Positions 19,160 to 27,364 of a stretch of DNA of 64,000 bases are shown one piece after another. A program made the position numbers and the translations under genes. The notes below the pieces were generated by a model. The model was not told the DNA's origin. It saw nothing but the letters and a program-made list of their open reading frames with translations, and did not search any database. The stretch comes from Halopseudomonas formosensis (GTDB lineage: Bacteria > Pseudomonadota > Gammaproteobacteria > Pseudomonadales > Pseudomonadaceae). The stretch is from assembly GCF_900115905.1 (NCBI RefSeq), contig NZ_FOYD01000004.1, positions 223,164-287,163 of the forward strand. The letters run 5' to 3'. How positions within the stretch are numbered: the first letter of the stretch is position 1; the number at the start of each line of letters is the position of its first letter.

Positions 19160-20062
19160 TCAGTCCGCGCTGGCGTTGGCACTGGTCGCAGTGGCAGCAG
19201 CCTGCTTTCTGCGGCTCTCCGGAGAGAAGTCATTTTGCGAAAACACTTCATTGAGGATGTTCTGCTCGATGAAATTGCGCTCCCCCACCTTGACCGGGAG
19301 GCGCACGGTCAGATGTATCTCGCCGGCCACAGGGACCTGCAGCGTCACCCGCGGCTCCACGGTAGGCATCATCAGCCCGCGCTGATTGCCGATCTTGCTC
19401 ATGTACCGGCGCACCAGCTCGAGGTAGGGCTGGCAGTGGCGATTGGCCGACTCCAGCAGTGCCGCCTGGGCCAGCTGCCAGTTGTCCTCGCGCTTGAAGG
19501 GAACCGTGAAGACATGGAAGTCGTAATGGGTGGTGAAGCTTTCGTTGACCACCGGCTCGGAAACGAACAGGGCATTGGGTATCACTATCCGCCGTCCCGT
19601 GCGCTGGTGCAGATGCTTGCCGGGGCCGACCTCTAGGATGGTCGTGGCCAGAAGGGTCTGGTCGATCACGTCACCGCGCAGGTCCTTGACCTGGATGCGA
19701 TCCCCCAGAACGAAGGAGCGCGATCCGCTCTTGAGAATGGAGCCGGTGATGCACAGGATCAGCTCCTTGGTTGCCACCACGAAGGCCACGGCAATAGCGA
19801 CGATCGACAGGGCCAGGGTGCGCAGCTCCTCACCCCAGATCATCACCAGCCCGAGCAGCATCAGCAGCAGGAAGCCGTTGCGCGAGTTCACCAGCCAACG
19901 GCCGCGCAGCTCGGGGGACTGCACGGTACGCAGAATGAAGCGGGCGGTCAGTGCGCGCAGCACCATCACCACAACGATGAGTATCACCGAGCTGGCGATG
20001 AGGCTCAGTACGGCATCGGAGATGACAAAGTTGTCCGGCAGCCAATCCAGATTCTGAAACAT
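19160..20062 (-). CDS. Mechanosensitive ion channel, MscS family
   Basis: The 300-residue product has about three membrane helices (roughly 18-40, 65-85, 88-115). The MscS beta domain (residues ~120-180, with SFVLGDRIQVKDLRGDVID) and a C-terminal alpha/beta region follow. The pore helix AIAVAFVVATKELILCITGS is less Gly/Ala-regular than in E. coli MscS. The ATG at 20062 has CAGGGA eight bases upstream; a longer frame reaches 20146. It would release solutes on hypo-osmotic shock. Its partner gene downstream is copD-like. Confidence 0.85.
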   Translation of the reverse strand: MFQNLDWLPDNFVISDAVLSLIASSVILIVVVMVLRALTARFILRTVQSPELRGRWLVNSRNGFLLLMLLGLVMIWGEELRTLALSIVAIAVAFVVATKELILCITGSILKSGSRSFVLGDRIQVKDLRGDVIDQTLLATTILEVGPGKHLHQRTGRRIVIPNALFVSEPVVNESFTTHYDFHVFTVPFKREDNWQLAQAALLESANRHCQPYLELVRRYMSKIGNQRGLMMPTVEPRVTLQVPVAGEIHLTVRLPVKVGERNFIEQNILNEVFSQNDFSPESRRKQAAATATSANASAD

Positions 20063-20309
20063 GTGTGGTATCCCTGCGGCGTTGCAAGCACCAATGATCT
20101 GCGGTCCTGAATTCGCCGTCAATTGATAAAGCCGGACGCGCATCAAGATGGCGAAGGGTATGAATCGTATATTGGCGCATTGACATTATGGGTTACGCTG
20201 CAGCTTCTCTGAAGTAAGCGGCCAGAAGCGGCTGTTGGGAGTTTTGTATCTGTCCTCTTAATAACAAACTTTACAGCGCCGCTGAAAGGGTATGTGTTAG
20301 TTCGCCATA

Positions 20310-20325
20310 TCACTCGAAAGAGTGA
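20310..20325. repeat. Inverted repeat TCACTC-GAAA-GAGTGA
   Basis: Perfect six-base arms flank GAAA. The element lies about 115 bp upstream of the candidate -35 of the hydrolase promoter and could be a small operator or a GNRA-type hairpin. No T-tract follows. Confidence 0.5.
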
Positions 20326-20438
20326 GCTTGTTTCTATGTAACCATTTGTGCAATAACGAAAAACATGTTTATTTTTCGGTTGTATGAAGAAAGTGGACAG
20401 TCCGCATAACTCATTCGGGTGAACTTGCCATTCGGGTG

Positions 20439-20467
20439 TTGACGGGCTCTTCCTCACTTTCAATACT
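20439..20467 (+). promoter_or_regulatory. Candidate sigma-70 promoter for the polyester hydrolase
   Basis: TTGACG (20439-20444) and AATACT (20462-20467) are separated by 17 bases. The -35 matches five of six consensus bases and the -10 four of six. It would give a leader of about 80 nt that contains an inverted repeat. Confidence 0.45.
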
Positions 20468-20474
20468 CCGGTGC

Positions 20475-20507
20475 TGTTGATGGAATTTCTCGTCCGGGAC
20501 ATCAACA
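20475..20507 (+). repeat. Leader inverted repeat before the polyester hydrolase
   Basis: TGTTGATG (20475-20482) and CATCAACA (20500-20507) are perfect eight-base inverted arms with a 17-base loop, ending 38 bases before the GGAG ribosome site. They could stabilise the mRNA or be an operator. Confidence 0.45.
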
Positions 20508-20554
20508 TGATGAGTTAACAAAAACAAATCAAACAGCAACTTCCTGGAGTAACA

Positions 20555-21469
20555 ATGATCAATAACATCTTCCCGAAATCGCTGCTTTCCATGATCGCGG
20601 CAGGGGCACTGCTGATGTCCGCGTCGGCCTTCGCCACCAACCCTCCGGCAGATCCGCCCCCTGGTGGTGATTCCCCCTACGCCCGTGGTCCGGATCCGAC
20701 CGTCTCTTTCCTTGAAGCAAGCAGCGGTCCCTACAGCACCCGTACCAGCCGGGTATCGGGTCTGGTCAGCGGCTTCGGCGGCGGTACCATTCATTACCCG
20801 ACCGGTGTGGAAGGCACCATGGCGGCGATTGTGGTGATCCCGGGCTTCGTTTCGGCCGAGTCGTCCATTGACTGGTGGGGTCCCAAGCTGGCATCCCACG
20901 GTTTCGTGGTGATGACCATCGACACCAACACCGGTTTCGACCAGCCGCCGAGCCGCGCCCGTCAGATCAACAATGCGCTGGACTATCTGATCAGCCAGAA
21001 CAGCAGTCGTACCAGCCCGGTGCGCGGGATGATCGACACCGATCGCCTGGGTGTGATCGGTTGGTCCATGGGCGGCGGTGGTACACTGCGCGTAGCCAGT
21101 GAGGGCCGTATCAAGGCAGCCATTCCGCTGGCGCCCTGGGATACCGTCAGCACCTACGCCGGGCGTTCGCAGGCACCGACCCTGATCTTCGCCTGTCAGG
21201 CCGACATCATCGCGCCGGTGGCGGCACATGCGTCGCCCTTCTACAATCGCCTGCCCAACGGCATCGAGAAGGCCTTTGTGGAAATCAACAATGGTACCCA
21301 CTACTGCGCCAATGGCGGCGGCCTGAACAACGATGTGCTGAGCCGCTTCGGGGTTTCCTGGATGAAGCGGTTCCTCGACGAGGATACCCGTTACAGCCAG
21401 TTCCTCTGCGGCCCGAACCACACCTCCGATCGCAAGATCTCCGAGTACCGCGGCAACTGCCCGTACTGA
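20555..21469 (+). CDS. Secreted polyester hydrolase / PETase-like cutinase (PE-H type)
   Basis: The 304-residue protein has a Sec signal peptide (cleavage near ASAFA, residue 27) and an alpha/beta-hydrolase fold of the dienelactone-hydrolase/cutinase group. The triad is Ser171 in GWSMGGG, Asp217 in CQADIIAPV and His249 in GTHYCAN. Trp195 in APWD matches the substrate-stacking Trp of Ideonella PETase, and Phe98 (PGFVSAESS) sits at the oxyanion-hole aromatic. Cys214/Cys251 and Cys285/Cys302 match the two disulfides of type II PETases. Triad numbers and Tyr250 coincide with those I recall for PE-H of P. aestusnigri. It is a single gene with its own promoter region and terminator. Activity on esters is well supported by family; activity on PET is inferred. 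Confidence 0.9.
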   Translation: MINNIFPKSLLSMIAAGALLMSASAFATNPPADPPPGGDSPYARGPDPTVSFLEASSGPYSTRTSRVSGLVSGFGGGTIHYPTGVEGTMAAIVVIPGFVSAESSIDWWGPKLASHGFVVMTIDTNTGFDQPPSRARQINNALDYLISQNSSRTSPVRGMIDTDRLGVIGWSMGGGGTLRVASEGRIKAAIPLAPWDTVSTYAGRSQAPTLIFACQADIIAPVAAHASPFYNRLPNGIEKAFVEINNGTHYCANGGGLNNDVLSRFGVSWMKRFLDEDTRYSQFLCGPNHTSDRKISEYRGNCPY

Positions 21470-21476
21470 GTCTGAC

Positions 21477-21505
21477 AGCCGGCCCTTCGGGGCCGGCTTC
21501 TTTTT
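21477..21505 (+). terminator. Rho-independent terminator after the polyester hydrolase
   Basis: GCCGGCCC (21478-21485) and GGGCCGGC (21490-21497) form an eight-base stem closed by a TTCG tetraloop, followed by TTCTTTTT. It also lies at the 3' end of the converging extensin-like gene. Confidence 0.9.
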
Positions 21506-21508
21506 CCC

Positions 21509-22225
21509 CTATCGGCAGATACCGAAGCTGCCGCCCTCGAAGTGGAAGTGGTTTTCGTGCGGCTGGTTGTAGTCCGGGCCCAATACGGTGCCGAAATAAC
21601 CGCAGGCCCGGGAGTGCACTTCACGCAGGAAGTCTTCACGCGTCTTGTCCCGGGAATTGTCCCAGTCATCCAATACGCTTATTCGCCTGCCATCGGCCGT
21701 GCGGAAGGCGGCAACATCCAGGGCATTGGCTGAGGCGTGCTGGCTTTTCCTGGCATTGTTGCGGTTGTAGATGTTGCGGCAGGCGAAGCTGCCGAAATGA
21801 TCGACCCTCGCAACTCGGGCACCAAGGTGCTGCTCGGCCAACGGCTGCAGCTGCTGGCGTTCGAACATGACCCAGGCCACGGCCAGGGGACAGGCGAGGG
21901 TGAAGCTGCTGTTGTAGGTCAGGCCGGTGCGGCTGATGCGTACCACGTTGGACAGGGGGCATCCGGCAACCGGGGTATAGTCTTCAAGCGCGGTGTAACT
22001 GATGGCGCCGTCCGGTGCGCGCTGCAGTATGTCCAGGCAGCGCTCCGGTTCGTCGGCCAGGCGCCCGAGCTTCCATTTGCTGACGAAGGTCATGGGATGC
22101 TCTATGGCGAGCGGCTCCCATGGATTCCACTGGGGTGGCAGCCAGCGCCACGGCTGCCACCAGATCAGCCAGGCGGTGATGGCCGCCAGCATTGTCCAGC
22201 CCAACAGACGCAGGACGGTCCTCAT
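21509..22225 (-). CDS. Extensin-like C-terminal domain protein (LAS-type peptidase fold)
   Basis: The 238-residue protein has one N-terminal membrane segment (about 8-24) and an extensin-C domain. Its pattern of Cys and His residues includes GSFACRNIYNRN, KSQHASANALDVAAF and NHFHFEGGSFGIC. The SQHASANALD-type His/Asp and HFHFE residues are those expected for a zinc-binding D-Ala-D-Ala-peptidase-like (LAS) fold, so a cell-wall role in the periplasm is likely. It converges on the hydrolase terminator and follows the DUF3185 gene by 27 bp. Confidence 0.85.
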   Translation of the reverse strand: MRTVLRLLGWTMLAAITAWLIWWQPWRWLPPQWNPWEPLAIEHPMTFVSKWKLGRLADEPERCLDILQRAPDGAISYTALEDYTPVAGCPLSNVVRISRTGLTYNSSFTLACPLAVAWVMFERQQLQPLAEQHLGARVARVDHFGSFACRNIYNRNNARKSQHASANALDVAAFRTADGRRISVLDDWDNSRDKTREDFLREVHSRACGYFGTVLGPDYNQPHENHFHFEGGSFGICR

Positions 22226-22252
22226 GAATGTCCGTCCCGGCCAGTCTGCTGG

Positions 22253-22456
22253 TTAACGGCGAACGACCGCCAGAAGTATGCCGCCTACCGCTGCCGCTGC
22301 GCCGAGCAGCAGAAGCCACATGGTGCTGTCAGTGAATCGACCGGTAAAGGTTTCGGCAACCTGATCGCCGAGTGACTGGGAGGACTGCCAGCCGAAATAC
22401 AGCATGATCAGTCCCACCACCAGCAGCACGATGCCCAGAATCTTGTTCCCACCCAT
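22253..22456 (-). CDS. DUF3185 small membrane protein
   Basis: This 67-residue protein has two hydrophobic helices (KILGIVLLVVGLIMLYFGW, then MWLLLLGAAAAVGGILLAVV) around a short polar loop (SQSLGDQVAETFTGRFTD). This is the DUF3185 pattern. Function is unknown. It is upstream of the extensin-like gene on the same strand and is divergent from a 93-codon gene across a region with a long inverted repeat. Confidence 0.8.
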   Translation of the reverse strand: MGGNKILGIVLLVVGLIMLYFGWQSSQSLGDQVAETFTGRFTDSTMWLLLLGAAAAVGGILLAVVRR

Positions 22457-22519
22457 GATGTCTTCCTCTTGTTATCGACGGACACACCGTCTCTGGTAGG
22501 TCTGACCGGAGCGGTAGAA

Positions 22520-22587
22520 AAAAGTGCGGTTTTACCGAGGTCGGGTCACCCGGGAGGAGGGCTTTCTGCTATGGTGACCGCACTTTT
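22520..22587. promoter_or_regulatory. Nested inverted repeats between divergent small genes
   Basis: AAAAGTGCGGT (22520-22530) and ACCGCACTTTT (22577-22587) are perfect 11-base inverted arms. Inside them GGTCACC (22544-22550) and GGTGACC (22573-22579) are a second perfect pair that shares bases with the right outer arm. The element ends 21 bp before the ATG at 22609 and 64 bp from the DUF3185 start. Paired operators or a leader structure are possible. Confidence 0.6.
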
Positions 22588-22608
22588 ACCAGTTGTACGG
22601 TTATCAAC

Positions 22609-22890
22609 ATGGCATCCGTCGATCCCATTCCCTTCGCCGGCGAGCAGACCCTCAGCCTGCGCCAGATAGATGAACTCAACGGCCTGGCCAAGGGCAGCAG
22701 TTTCCGCCTGTTCAAGACCTGCGAAGAGGAACTGGTGGAAGGCCGGGATTTCTACTGGCTGAATGCAGAGCTGCACGCCGGCTTCATTGATCAGCTCAAG
22801 CGGGAGGGGCGTATCTATGCCACTACCCGTAATCTGGTACTGCTGACCCGCAGCGGCTATGAACAGATCCGCATCCGTTCCCGGTCCTGA
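22609..22890 (+). CDS. Conserved hypothetical small protein (93 aa)
   Basis: The product is soluble and helical, with segments LSLRQIDELNGLAKGSSFRLFK and RDFYWLNAE, then IYATTRNLVLLTRSGYEQI near the end. The layout loosely recalls small DNA-binding or phage anti-repressor N-terminal domains, but I cannot assign a family. No Shine-Dalgarno site is obvious before the ATG; the nested inverted repeat lies just upstream. Codon use matches the neighbours, which supports a real gene. Confidence 0.6.
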   Translation: MASVDPIPFAGEQTLSLRQIDELNGLAKGSSFRLFKTCEEELVEGRDFYWLNAELHAGFIDQLKREGRIYATTRNLVLLTRSGYEQIRIRSRS

Positions 22891-22922
22891 GACCGATCGG
22901 GCGGCAACGCGGGCGTAAGGAT

Positions 22923-23822
22923 ATGGGGATGCTTGTCGAACTTCTGGCGGTCATGGCGCCGGTGCTGATAGTCGCGGGAATCGGGTATGGCTGGGCGCGT
23001 TCCGGTCAGCCCTATCCAACCGACTTCGTTACCCGTCTGGTCCTGAACGTGAGTACGCCGTGCCTGGTGCTGTCCACATTGAGCCGGGCGGAGGTCGACC
23101 TTGGTGTATTCAGTCAGGTCGCCCTGGCCTGTGTGATCATCACGGGGCTGATGGCTATGGTGGGTCTGGTGCTGAGCCGTCTGCTGGCTACGGACGCGCG
23201 GGTGCTGGTGCCGGCCTACATGTTCCCCAATACCGGCAACATGGGACTGCCGATCAGTCTCTATGCGTTTGGCGAGGCGGGTCTGGCCCTGGCAGTGGCG
23301 TTCTTCGTGGTGCTTTCCGTCGGTCATTTCAGCGTGGGTCTCATGCTCTCCGGTGCCGCCCAGTCCTGGCGCCGACTGCTGCTCAACCCGGTCATCATCA
23401 GCCTGTGCGTGGCGGTCGGCGTACTGCTGCTGGATCTGTCGCTGCCCCGCTGGCTGGATAATACCGTCAGCCTGCTCGGCAGTCTGAGCATTCCGATGAT
23501 GCTGCTGACGCTGGGCGTTTCCCTTGGCAGTATCCGGCCGCGGCAGATAGGGCGGGGGTTCGCGCTGGGTGGTGTGCGCATGCTCTGTGGCGCGGCCATT
23601 GGCTGGGTGGTCGCCCTCGGCCTTGACCTTCCGCCTCTGGCCCAGGCCGTATTGGTGATGCAGGCGGCAATGCCGGTGGCGGTCTTCAACTACCTGTTTG
23701 CGGTGCGCGCCGGGCGCTCCCCGGAAACCGTGGCCAGTCTGGTCATCTGTTCCACGGTGCTGTCATTTCTGCTGATCCCGCTGCTGCTGGCCTGGTGGCT
23801 GCCGGCCAGCGGGCAGGGCTGA
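22923..23822 (+). CDS. AEC-family transporter (auxin-efflux-carrier type)
   Basis: The 299-residue protein has about ten membrane helices in two inverted sets of five. The broken-helix motifs are NVSTPCLVLSTL in helix 2 and MQAAMPVAVFNYLFA in the second half, as in the AEC/BART group. These carriers usually export or exchange organic acids or amino acids. The ATG at 22923 follows TAAGGAT closely; ATG 22929 is an equal alternative. It stands alone on the plus strand. Confidence 0.88.
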   Translation: MGMLVELLAVMAPVLIVAGIGYGWARSGQPYPTDFVTRLVLNVSTPCLVLSTLSRAEVDLGVFSQVALACVIITGLMAMVGLVLSRLLATDARVLVPAYMFPNTGNMGLPISLYAFGEAGLALAVAFFVVLSVGHFSVGLMLSGAAQSWRRLLLNPVIISLCVAVGVLLLDLSLPRWLDNTVSLLGSLSIPMMLLTLGVSLGSIRPRQIGRGFALGGVRMLCGAAIGWVVALGLDLPPLAQAVLVMQAAMPVAVFNYLFAVRAGRSPETVASLVICSTVLSFLLIPLLLAWWLPASGQG

Positions 23823-23906
23823 GCATTCGGCCGGGTTATTGATCCAGCTCAATTCCTGCGGCTGGCCTCAGGCTATACTGCTGCTTTTTCTCACGGCAGG
23901 ATGCTC

Positions 23907-24554
23907 ATGATTCGCAGTAAACTCTTGAAGAACCTTGTCATCGCATCAGCAATGGGAATGGCTGCAGCCTCGCAGCTTCAGGCGGCGACCACGGACGAGG
24001 CGATGCGGCAGCTAGAGGCCATCATGGCTGACGATCAGCGGCGTCAGGCCAGTTTCGATGCCGGGCATGAGCGTATCCGCTTCTGCGGCTATTGCCATGG
24101 CGAGGACGGCAACAGCAAACGCGATTTCATCCCCAACCTGGCGGCCCAGCACCCGCAGTATCTGTTCGAACAGTTCGAGAAGTTCGGCGATGGCCGACGG
24201 GAGGACCATGTGATGTCGACCCTGGCCCGTGCTCTGTCGCTGCAGGAGCGAATCGACATTGCCGTGTACTACAGCCAGCAGACCGCCCGGCCGCGGGAAG
24301 GGGCGGACCCGGTGAAGGCGGCGGCCGGCCAGAGGATCTTCCAGAGCTACTGCTTTTCCTGCCATGGCGCCGATGCCCAGGGGGTGAGCAACATGCCTCG
24401 GCTGGCCGGTCAGCCGGCGCAATACGTCGAGACCGCGCTCAAGCGCTTCCGGCAGATGGATCCGGCAGCCAGTACCTCTCCGATGGTGGGAGTGGCCAGA
24501 GGGCTCAAGGACGAGGATATCGCGGCGGTTGCCGCCTATCTGCAGGGGCGCTGA
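23907..24554 (+). CDS. Dihaem cytochrome c (cytochrome c4-like)
   Basis: The 215-residue precursor has a signal peptide (cleavage near QLQA, about residue 26) and two class I cytochrome domains. Haem-binding motifs are CGYCH (60-64) and CFSCH (149-153), with candidate axial Met residues after each. Cytochrome c4 carries electrons in the periplasm to terminal oxidases. The ATG at 23907 is preferred because GCAGGA lies five bases upstream; ATG 23901 is in frame. It is monocistronic and converges on the thioesterase gene. Confidence 0.88.
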   Translation: MIRSKLLKNLVIASAMGMAAASQLQAATTDEAMRQLEAIMADDQRRQASFDAGHERIRFCGYCHGEDGNSKRDFIPNLAAQHPQYLFEQFEKFGDGRREDHVMSTLARALSLQERIDIAVYYSQQTARPREGADPVKAAAGQRIFQSYCFSCHGADAQGVSNMPRLAGQPAQYVETALKRFRQMDPAASTSPMVGVARGLKDEDIAAVAAYLQGR

Positions 24555-24565
24555 CAGCCCCTGCA
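24541..24565. terminator. Hairpin across the cytochrome stop codon
   Basis: TGCAGGGGC (24541-24549) and GCCCCTGCA (24557-24565) are perfect nine-base arms with a seven-base loop containing the TGA stop. No T-run follows, so it may protect or end transcripts of both converging genes. Confidence 0.45.
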
Positions 24566-24574
24566 GCGGGATGA

Positions 24575-25066
24575 TCAGGCCCGGCCGTGGGCCTGCTCCG
24601 CCAGCTGGCTCGCGTCGACCCGAACGAACACCGAGTCGCCGATGGCGGTCAAAGTGTCTCCCGCGTAGATCTCGCAGATTACCCGGCTCTTGCGCCCTAG
24701 CGGGCCGTCGACCCGGGCGCGCAGGGTCAGCTCCACCCCCATGGGGGTCGGCTTGATGTACTTGATTCCCAGACTGCCGGTCACGCAGTTGACCTTGCGC
24801 GGCTCCTCACCCCGGGCCTGGGCCTCGCGCATGTGATAGGCCATCGCCGTCCAGTTGGAATGGCAGTCCACCAGCATGGCCAGCAGGCCGCCGTACACCA
24901 GATCAGGCCAGCCGCAGTACTTCTCCTCCGGAAGATGCCGGGTGATCACATGGACCTGGTCCTGGTCCCAGTAGCTCTTGATGTGCAGCCCATTGGGGTT
25001 GGCGCCGCCGCAGCCGAAACACACGCCGTGGGGCGACATCAGGTCCTGAAGAGCAATGGCTGTCAT
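24575..25066 (-). CDS. PaaI-family hotdog thioesterase
   Basis: This 163-residue protein has the hotdog-fold pattern with CFGCGGANPNGLHIKSYW near the N-terminus. The helix VYGGLLAMLVDCHSNWTAM follows, whose Asp is the expected catalytic carboxylate of PaaI-type acyl-CoA thioesterases. The N-terminal CFGCG motif is typical of the YbgC/DUF4442-related subset. It is a single gene read towards the cytochrome gene. The acyl-CoA substrate is not predictable. Confidence 0.85.
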   Translation of the reverse strand: MTAIALQDLMSPHGVCFGCGGANPNGLHIKSYWDQDQVHVITRHLPEEKYCGWPDLVYGGLLAMLVDCHSNWTAMAYHMREAQARGEEPRKVNCVTGSLGIKYIKPTPMGVELTLRARVDGPLGRKSRVICEIYAGDTLTAIGDSVFVRVDASQLAEQAHGRA

Positions 25067-25284
25067 GGTTGCATCCCTCTGAATTCGTATCCGGTTGCTA
25101 GTTTGCCCCCGCCTGAAGGCTTATTCCAGAGCGCTCGCCGGGATTGATTGCGGGTCATTCATGGAACCGCTGACGGACCGGGAGCAGGCGGGGTTCACGT
25201 ATTGCCGGCGGAACCGTCTCGGTGAACGTCTTGTCACAAGTTGCGTACTTTCAGACAAGTTGTCGCAAACACGAGGGAATTACC

Positions 25285-25503
25285 ATGAAGAACTGGTTGC
25301 TGGCGATGTTCTGTGTCACCGGTATGCTGACCCTGGTCGGCTGCTCCAACGATCACCTGATCCGTACCAGCGACGGTCAGTTGATCGAGTCGGACAACAA
25401 GCCGGAAATCGACGATGACACCGGCATGATCGAATACGAGGATCACAGTGGTCGCATGAATCAGATCCCGCAGAGTGACGTCCGCGAGATCAAGGAGCGC
25501 TGA
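25285..25503 (+). CDS. YgdI/YgdR-family small lipoprotein
   Basis: The 72-residue precursor has a signal peptide with lipobox LTLVGC (Cys at about residue 20). The YgdI/YgdR fold follows (HLIRTSDGQLIESDNKPEID, then GMIEYEDHSGRMNQIPQSDV). Members sit in the outer membrane and are of unknown role. The ATG at 25285 has GAGGGA upstream; a longer frame to 25222 lacks a signal for translation. A GC-rich hairpin follows at 25526-25545. Confidence 0.88.
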   Translation: MKNWLLAMFCVTGMLTLVGCSNDHLIRTSDGQLIESDNKPEIDDDTGMIEYEDHSGRMNQIPQSDVREIKER

Positions 25504-25525
25504 GGTCCGGCGCTGCCTCGGATAT

Positions 25526-25545
25526 CCCTGCGGGCAGCCGCAGGG
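25526..25545 (+). terminator. Hairpin after the YgdI-type lipoprotein gene
   Basis: CCCTGCGG (25526-25533) and CCGCAGGG (25538-25545) form a perfect eight-base stem with a GCAG loop. No T-tract follows, so termination is likely but not certain. Confidence 0.5.
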
Positions 25546-25702
25546 CCTTCCGTCCATCGGCATCCCGGCCCTGGTGCAGGGAAGTCCATGTCAGGTTTTC
25601 CGCCATCTGATATAACTGGCGGTGTCAGCGGGACTCGATGACCCGTAGCCGCCAGGAGGGCAGGCTGGCAGACATCAATCGGTAATCAAGGCAACAGCGA
25701 AA

Positions 25703-25852
25703 ATGGATAGACGACGGCGCGTCCGATTACGCCGCAAGACCCGGAGACGTCGCGCCAGACGGCGCACTTATCTGCTTTTCCTCGAACGACAGATTGCCTC
25801 ATGGCGAGCCCGCGGGGTTCTCATGGAGCGTTTGCGACGCAAGAGAAAGTAA
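25703..25852 (+). CDS. Possible Arg-rich 49-residue basic protein
   Basis: An ATG at 25703 opens a 49-codon frame ending in TAA. About 40 percent of residues are Arg or Lys, in runs such as MDRRRRVRLRRKTRRRRARR, with a hydrophobic centre (TYLLFLERQIASW) and a basic end. A nucleic-acid-binding protein is possible. The ribosome site is weak (AAGG about 12 bases upstream), so this may be a chance ORF. Confidence 0.35.
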   Translation: MDRRRRVRLRRKTRRRRARRRTYLLFLERQIASWRARGVLMERLRRKRK

Positions 25853-25964
25853 TCCGGTTCTCTGCCGGCATTCGGTGACCGGCGGTCTGTCTCCGCTATG
25901 GCGCTGTTCCAGACCGCCGGATAGAATACGCCACGTTTTTTTCCCGACACGCCGTGGCTGACTG

Positions 25965-27308
25965 ATGACCGAAACCCCAATCCCCTCCCGGAAGAACCCC
26001 AGCGTCGGGTTCATCTCCCTTGGCTGCCCCAAGGCACTCGTTGACTCCGAACGAATCCTCACCCAGCTGCGCACCGAAGGCTACGATATCGTGCCCACCT
26101 ATGAAGGCGCCGATGTGGTGGTGGTCAATACCTGCGGTTTCATCGATTCGGCCAAGGCCGAGTCACTGGATGCCATCGGCGAGGCCATCGCCGAGAACGG
26201 CCGGGTGATAGTCACCGGTTGCATGGGGGTGGAGGAGGGCGCCATCCGTGATGTGCACCCCAGCGTACTGGCGGTAACCGGTCCCCAGCAGTACGAGCAG
26301 GTGGTCAGCGCTGTGCACGAGGTGGTGCCGCCGAGCACCGAGCACAATCCGTTGATCGACCTGGTGCCGCCGCAGGGTATCAAGCTGACCCCGCGCCACT
26401 ACGCCTACCTGAAGATTTCCGAAGGCTGCAACCACAGCTGCAGTTTCTGCATCATTCCCTCGATGCGCGGCAAGCTGGTCAGCCGGCCAGTGGGCGAGGT
26501 GCTGAGCGAGGCGGAGCGGCTGGTCAAGGCCGGAGTTAAGGAAGTGCTGGTCATTTCCCAGGACACCAGCGCCTATGGCGTGGATATCAAGTACCGCACC
26601 GGTTTCTGGAACGGTCGTCCGGTCAAGTCCCGCATGACCGAAATGTGCGAGGCACTGAGCGAACTCGGCGTCTGGGTGCGTCTGCACTATGTCTATCCCT
26701 ATCCCCATGTGGACGAGCTGATCCCGCTGATGGCCGAGGGCAAGATCCTGCCGTACCTGGATATTCCCTTCCAGCACGCCAGTCCGAAGGTGCTGAAAGC
26801 GATGAAGCGGCCGGCCTTCGAAGACAGAACCCTGGAGCGGATCCGCAAATGGCGGGATATCTGCCCGGATCTGACCATCCGCTCGACCTTCATCGTCGGC
26901 TTCCCGGGCGAGACCGAAGAGGACTTCCAGTACCTGCTCGACTGGCTGACCGAAGCGCAGCTGGACCGTGTCGGCTGTTTCCAGTATTCCCCGGTGGAGG
27001 GTGCTCCGGCGGAGCAGCTGGGACTGGAGGCGGTGCCGGACGAGATCAAGCAGGAGCGCTGGGAGCGTTTCATGGCGCACCAGCAGGCTATCTCCGCTGC
27101 GCGCCTGCAGCAGAAGATCGGCAGAACCATCCAGGTACTGATCGACGAGGTCGACGAGGACGGTCCGATCGCCCGTTCCATGGCCGATGCGCCGGAAATC
27201 GATGGCAATGTCTATATCGATACCGACGAGCCGATGAATCCAGGGGACATCGTCAGTGTGCGGGTGACTGCAGCCGATGAGTATGACCTGTGGGCGGAGT
27301 TGGTCTGA
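25965..27308 (+). CDS. rimO: Ribosomal protein S12 methylthiotransferase RimO
   Basis: The 447-residue enzyme adds a methylthio group to the conserved Asp of ribosomal protein S12. Its N-terminal MTTase domain has cluster Cys residues in SLGCPK (Cys21), NTCGF and TGCMG. The radical-SAM domain has Cys155, Cys159 and Cys162 in GCNHSCSFC, and a C-terminal TRAM domain follows ([20 protein letters not shown] region). All expected residues are present and the length is typical. It is followed 56 bp later by a thioredoxin-like gene. Confidence 0.95.
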   Translation: MTETPIPSRKNPSVGFISLGCPKALVDSERILTQLRTEGYDIVPTYEGADVVVVNTCGFIDSAKAESLDAIGEAIAENGRVIVTGCMGVEEGAIRDVHPSVLAVTGPQQYEQVVSAVHEVVPPSTEHNPLIDLVPPQGIKLTPRHYAYLKISEGCNHSCSFCIIPSMRGKLVSRPVGEVLSEAERLVKAGVKEVLVISQDTSAYGVDIKYRTGFWNGRPVKSRMTEMCEALSELGVWVRLHYVYPYPHVDELIPLMAEGKILPYLDIPFQHASPKVLKAMKRPAFEDRTLERIRKWRDICPDLTIRSTFIVGFPGETEEDFQYLLDWLTEAQLDRVGCFQYSPVEGAPAEQLGLEAVPDEIKQERWERFMAHQQAISAARLQQKIGRTIQVLIDEVDEDGPIARSMADAPEIDGNVYIDTDEPMNPGDIVSVRVTAADEYDLWAELV

Positions 27309-27364
27309 CGGGCCAGCGCTGTCCAGCGGCATGATACCCCTGATTCCCAACCCAGGAGCTTCCT

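Larger units (their letters stand above)
20063..20554. other. AT-rich divergent region between the MscS gene and the polyester hydrolase
   Basis: This 490-bp stretch is much more AT-rich than its neighbours and has no convincing gene. It holds a short perfect inverted repeat (20310-20325), a sigma-70-like promoter (20439-20467) and an inverted repeat in the predicted leader (20475-20507) before the hydrolase ribosome site GGAG at 20546-20549. Confidence 0.6.
25504..25964. other. Intergenic stretch before rimO
   Basis: It contains a hairpin after the lipoprotein gene (25526-25545), a possible Arg-rich 49-codon ORF (25703-25852) and the rimO promoter. GATATAAC at 25609-25616 could be a -10 element for the small ORF. 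Nothing else is evident. Confidence 0.5.
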
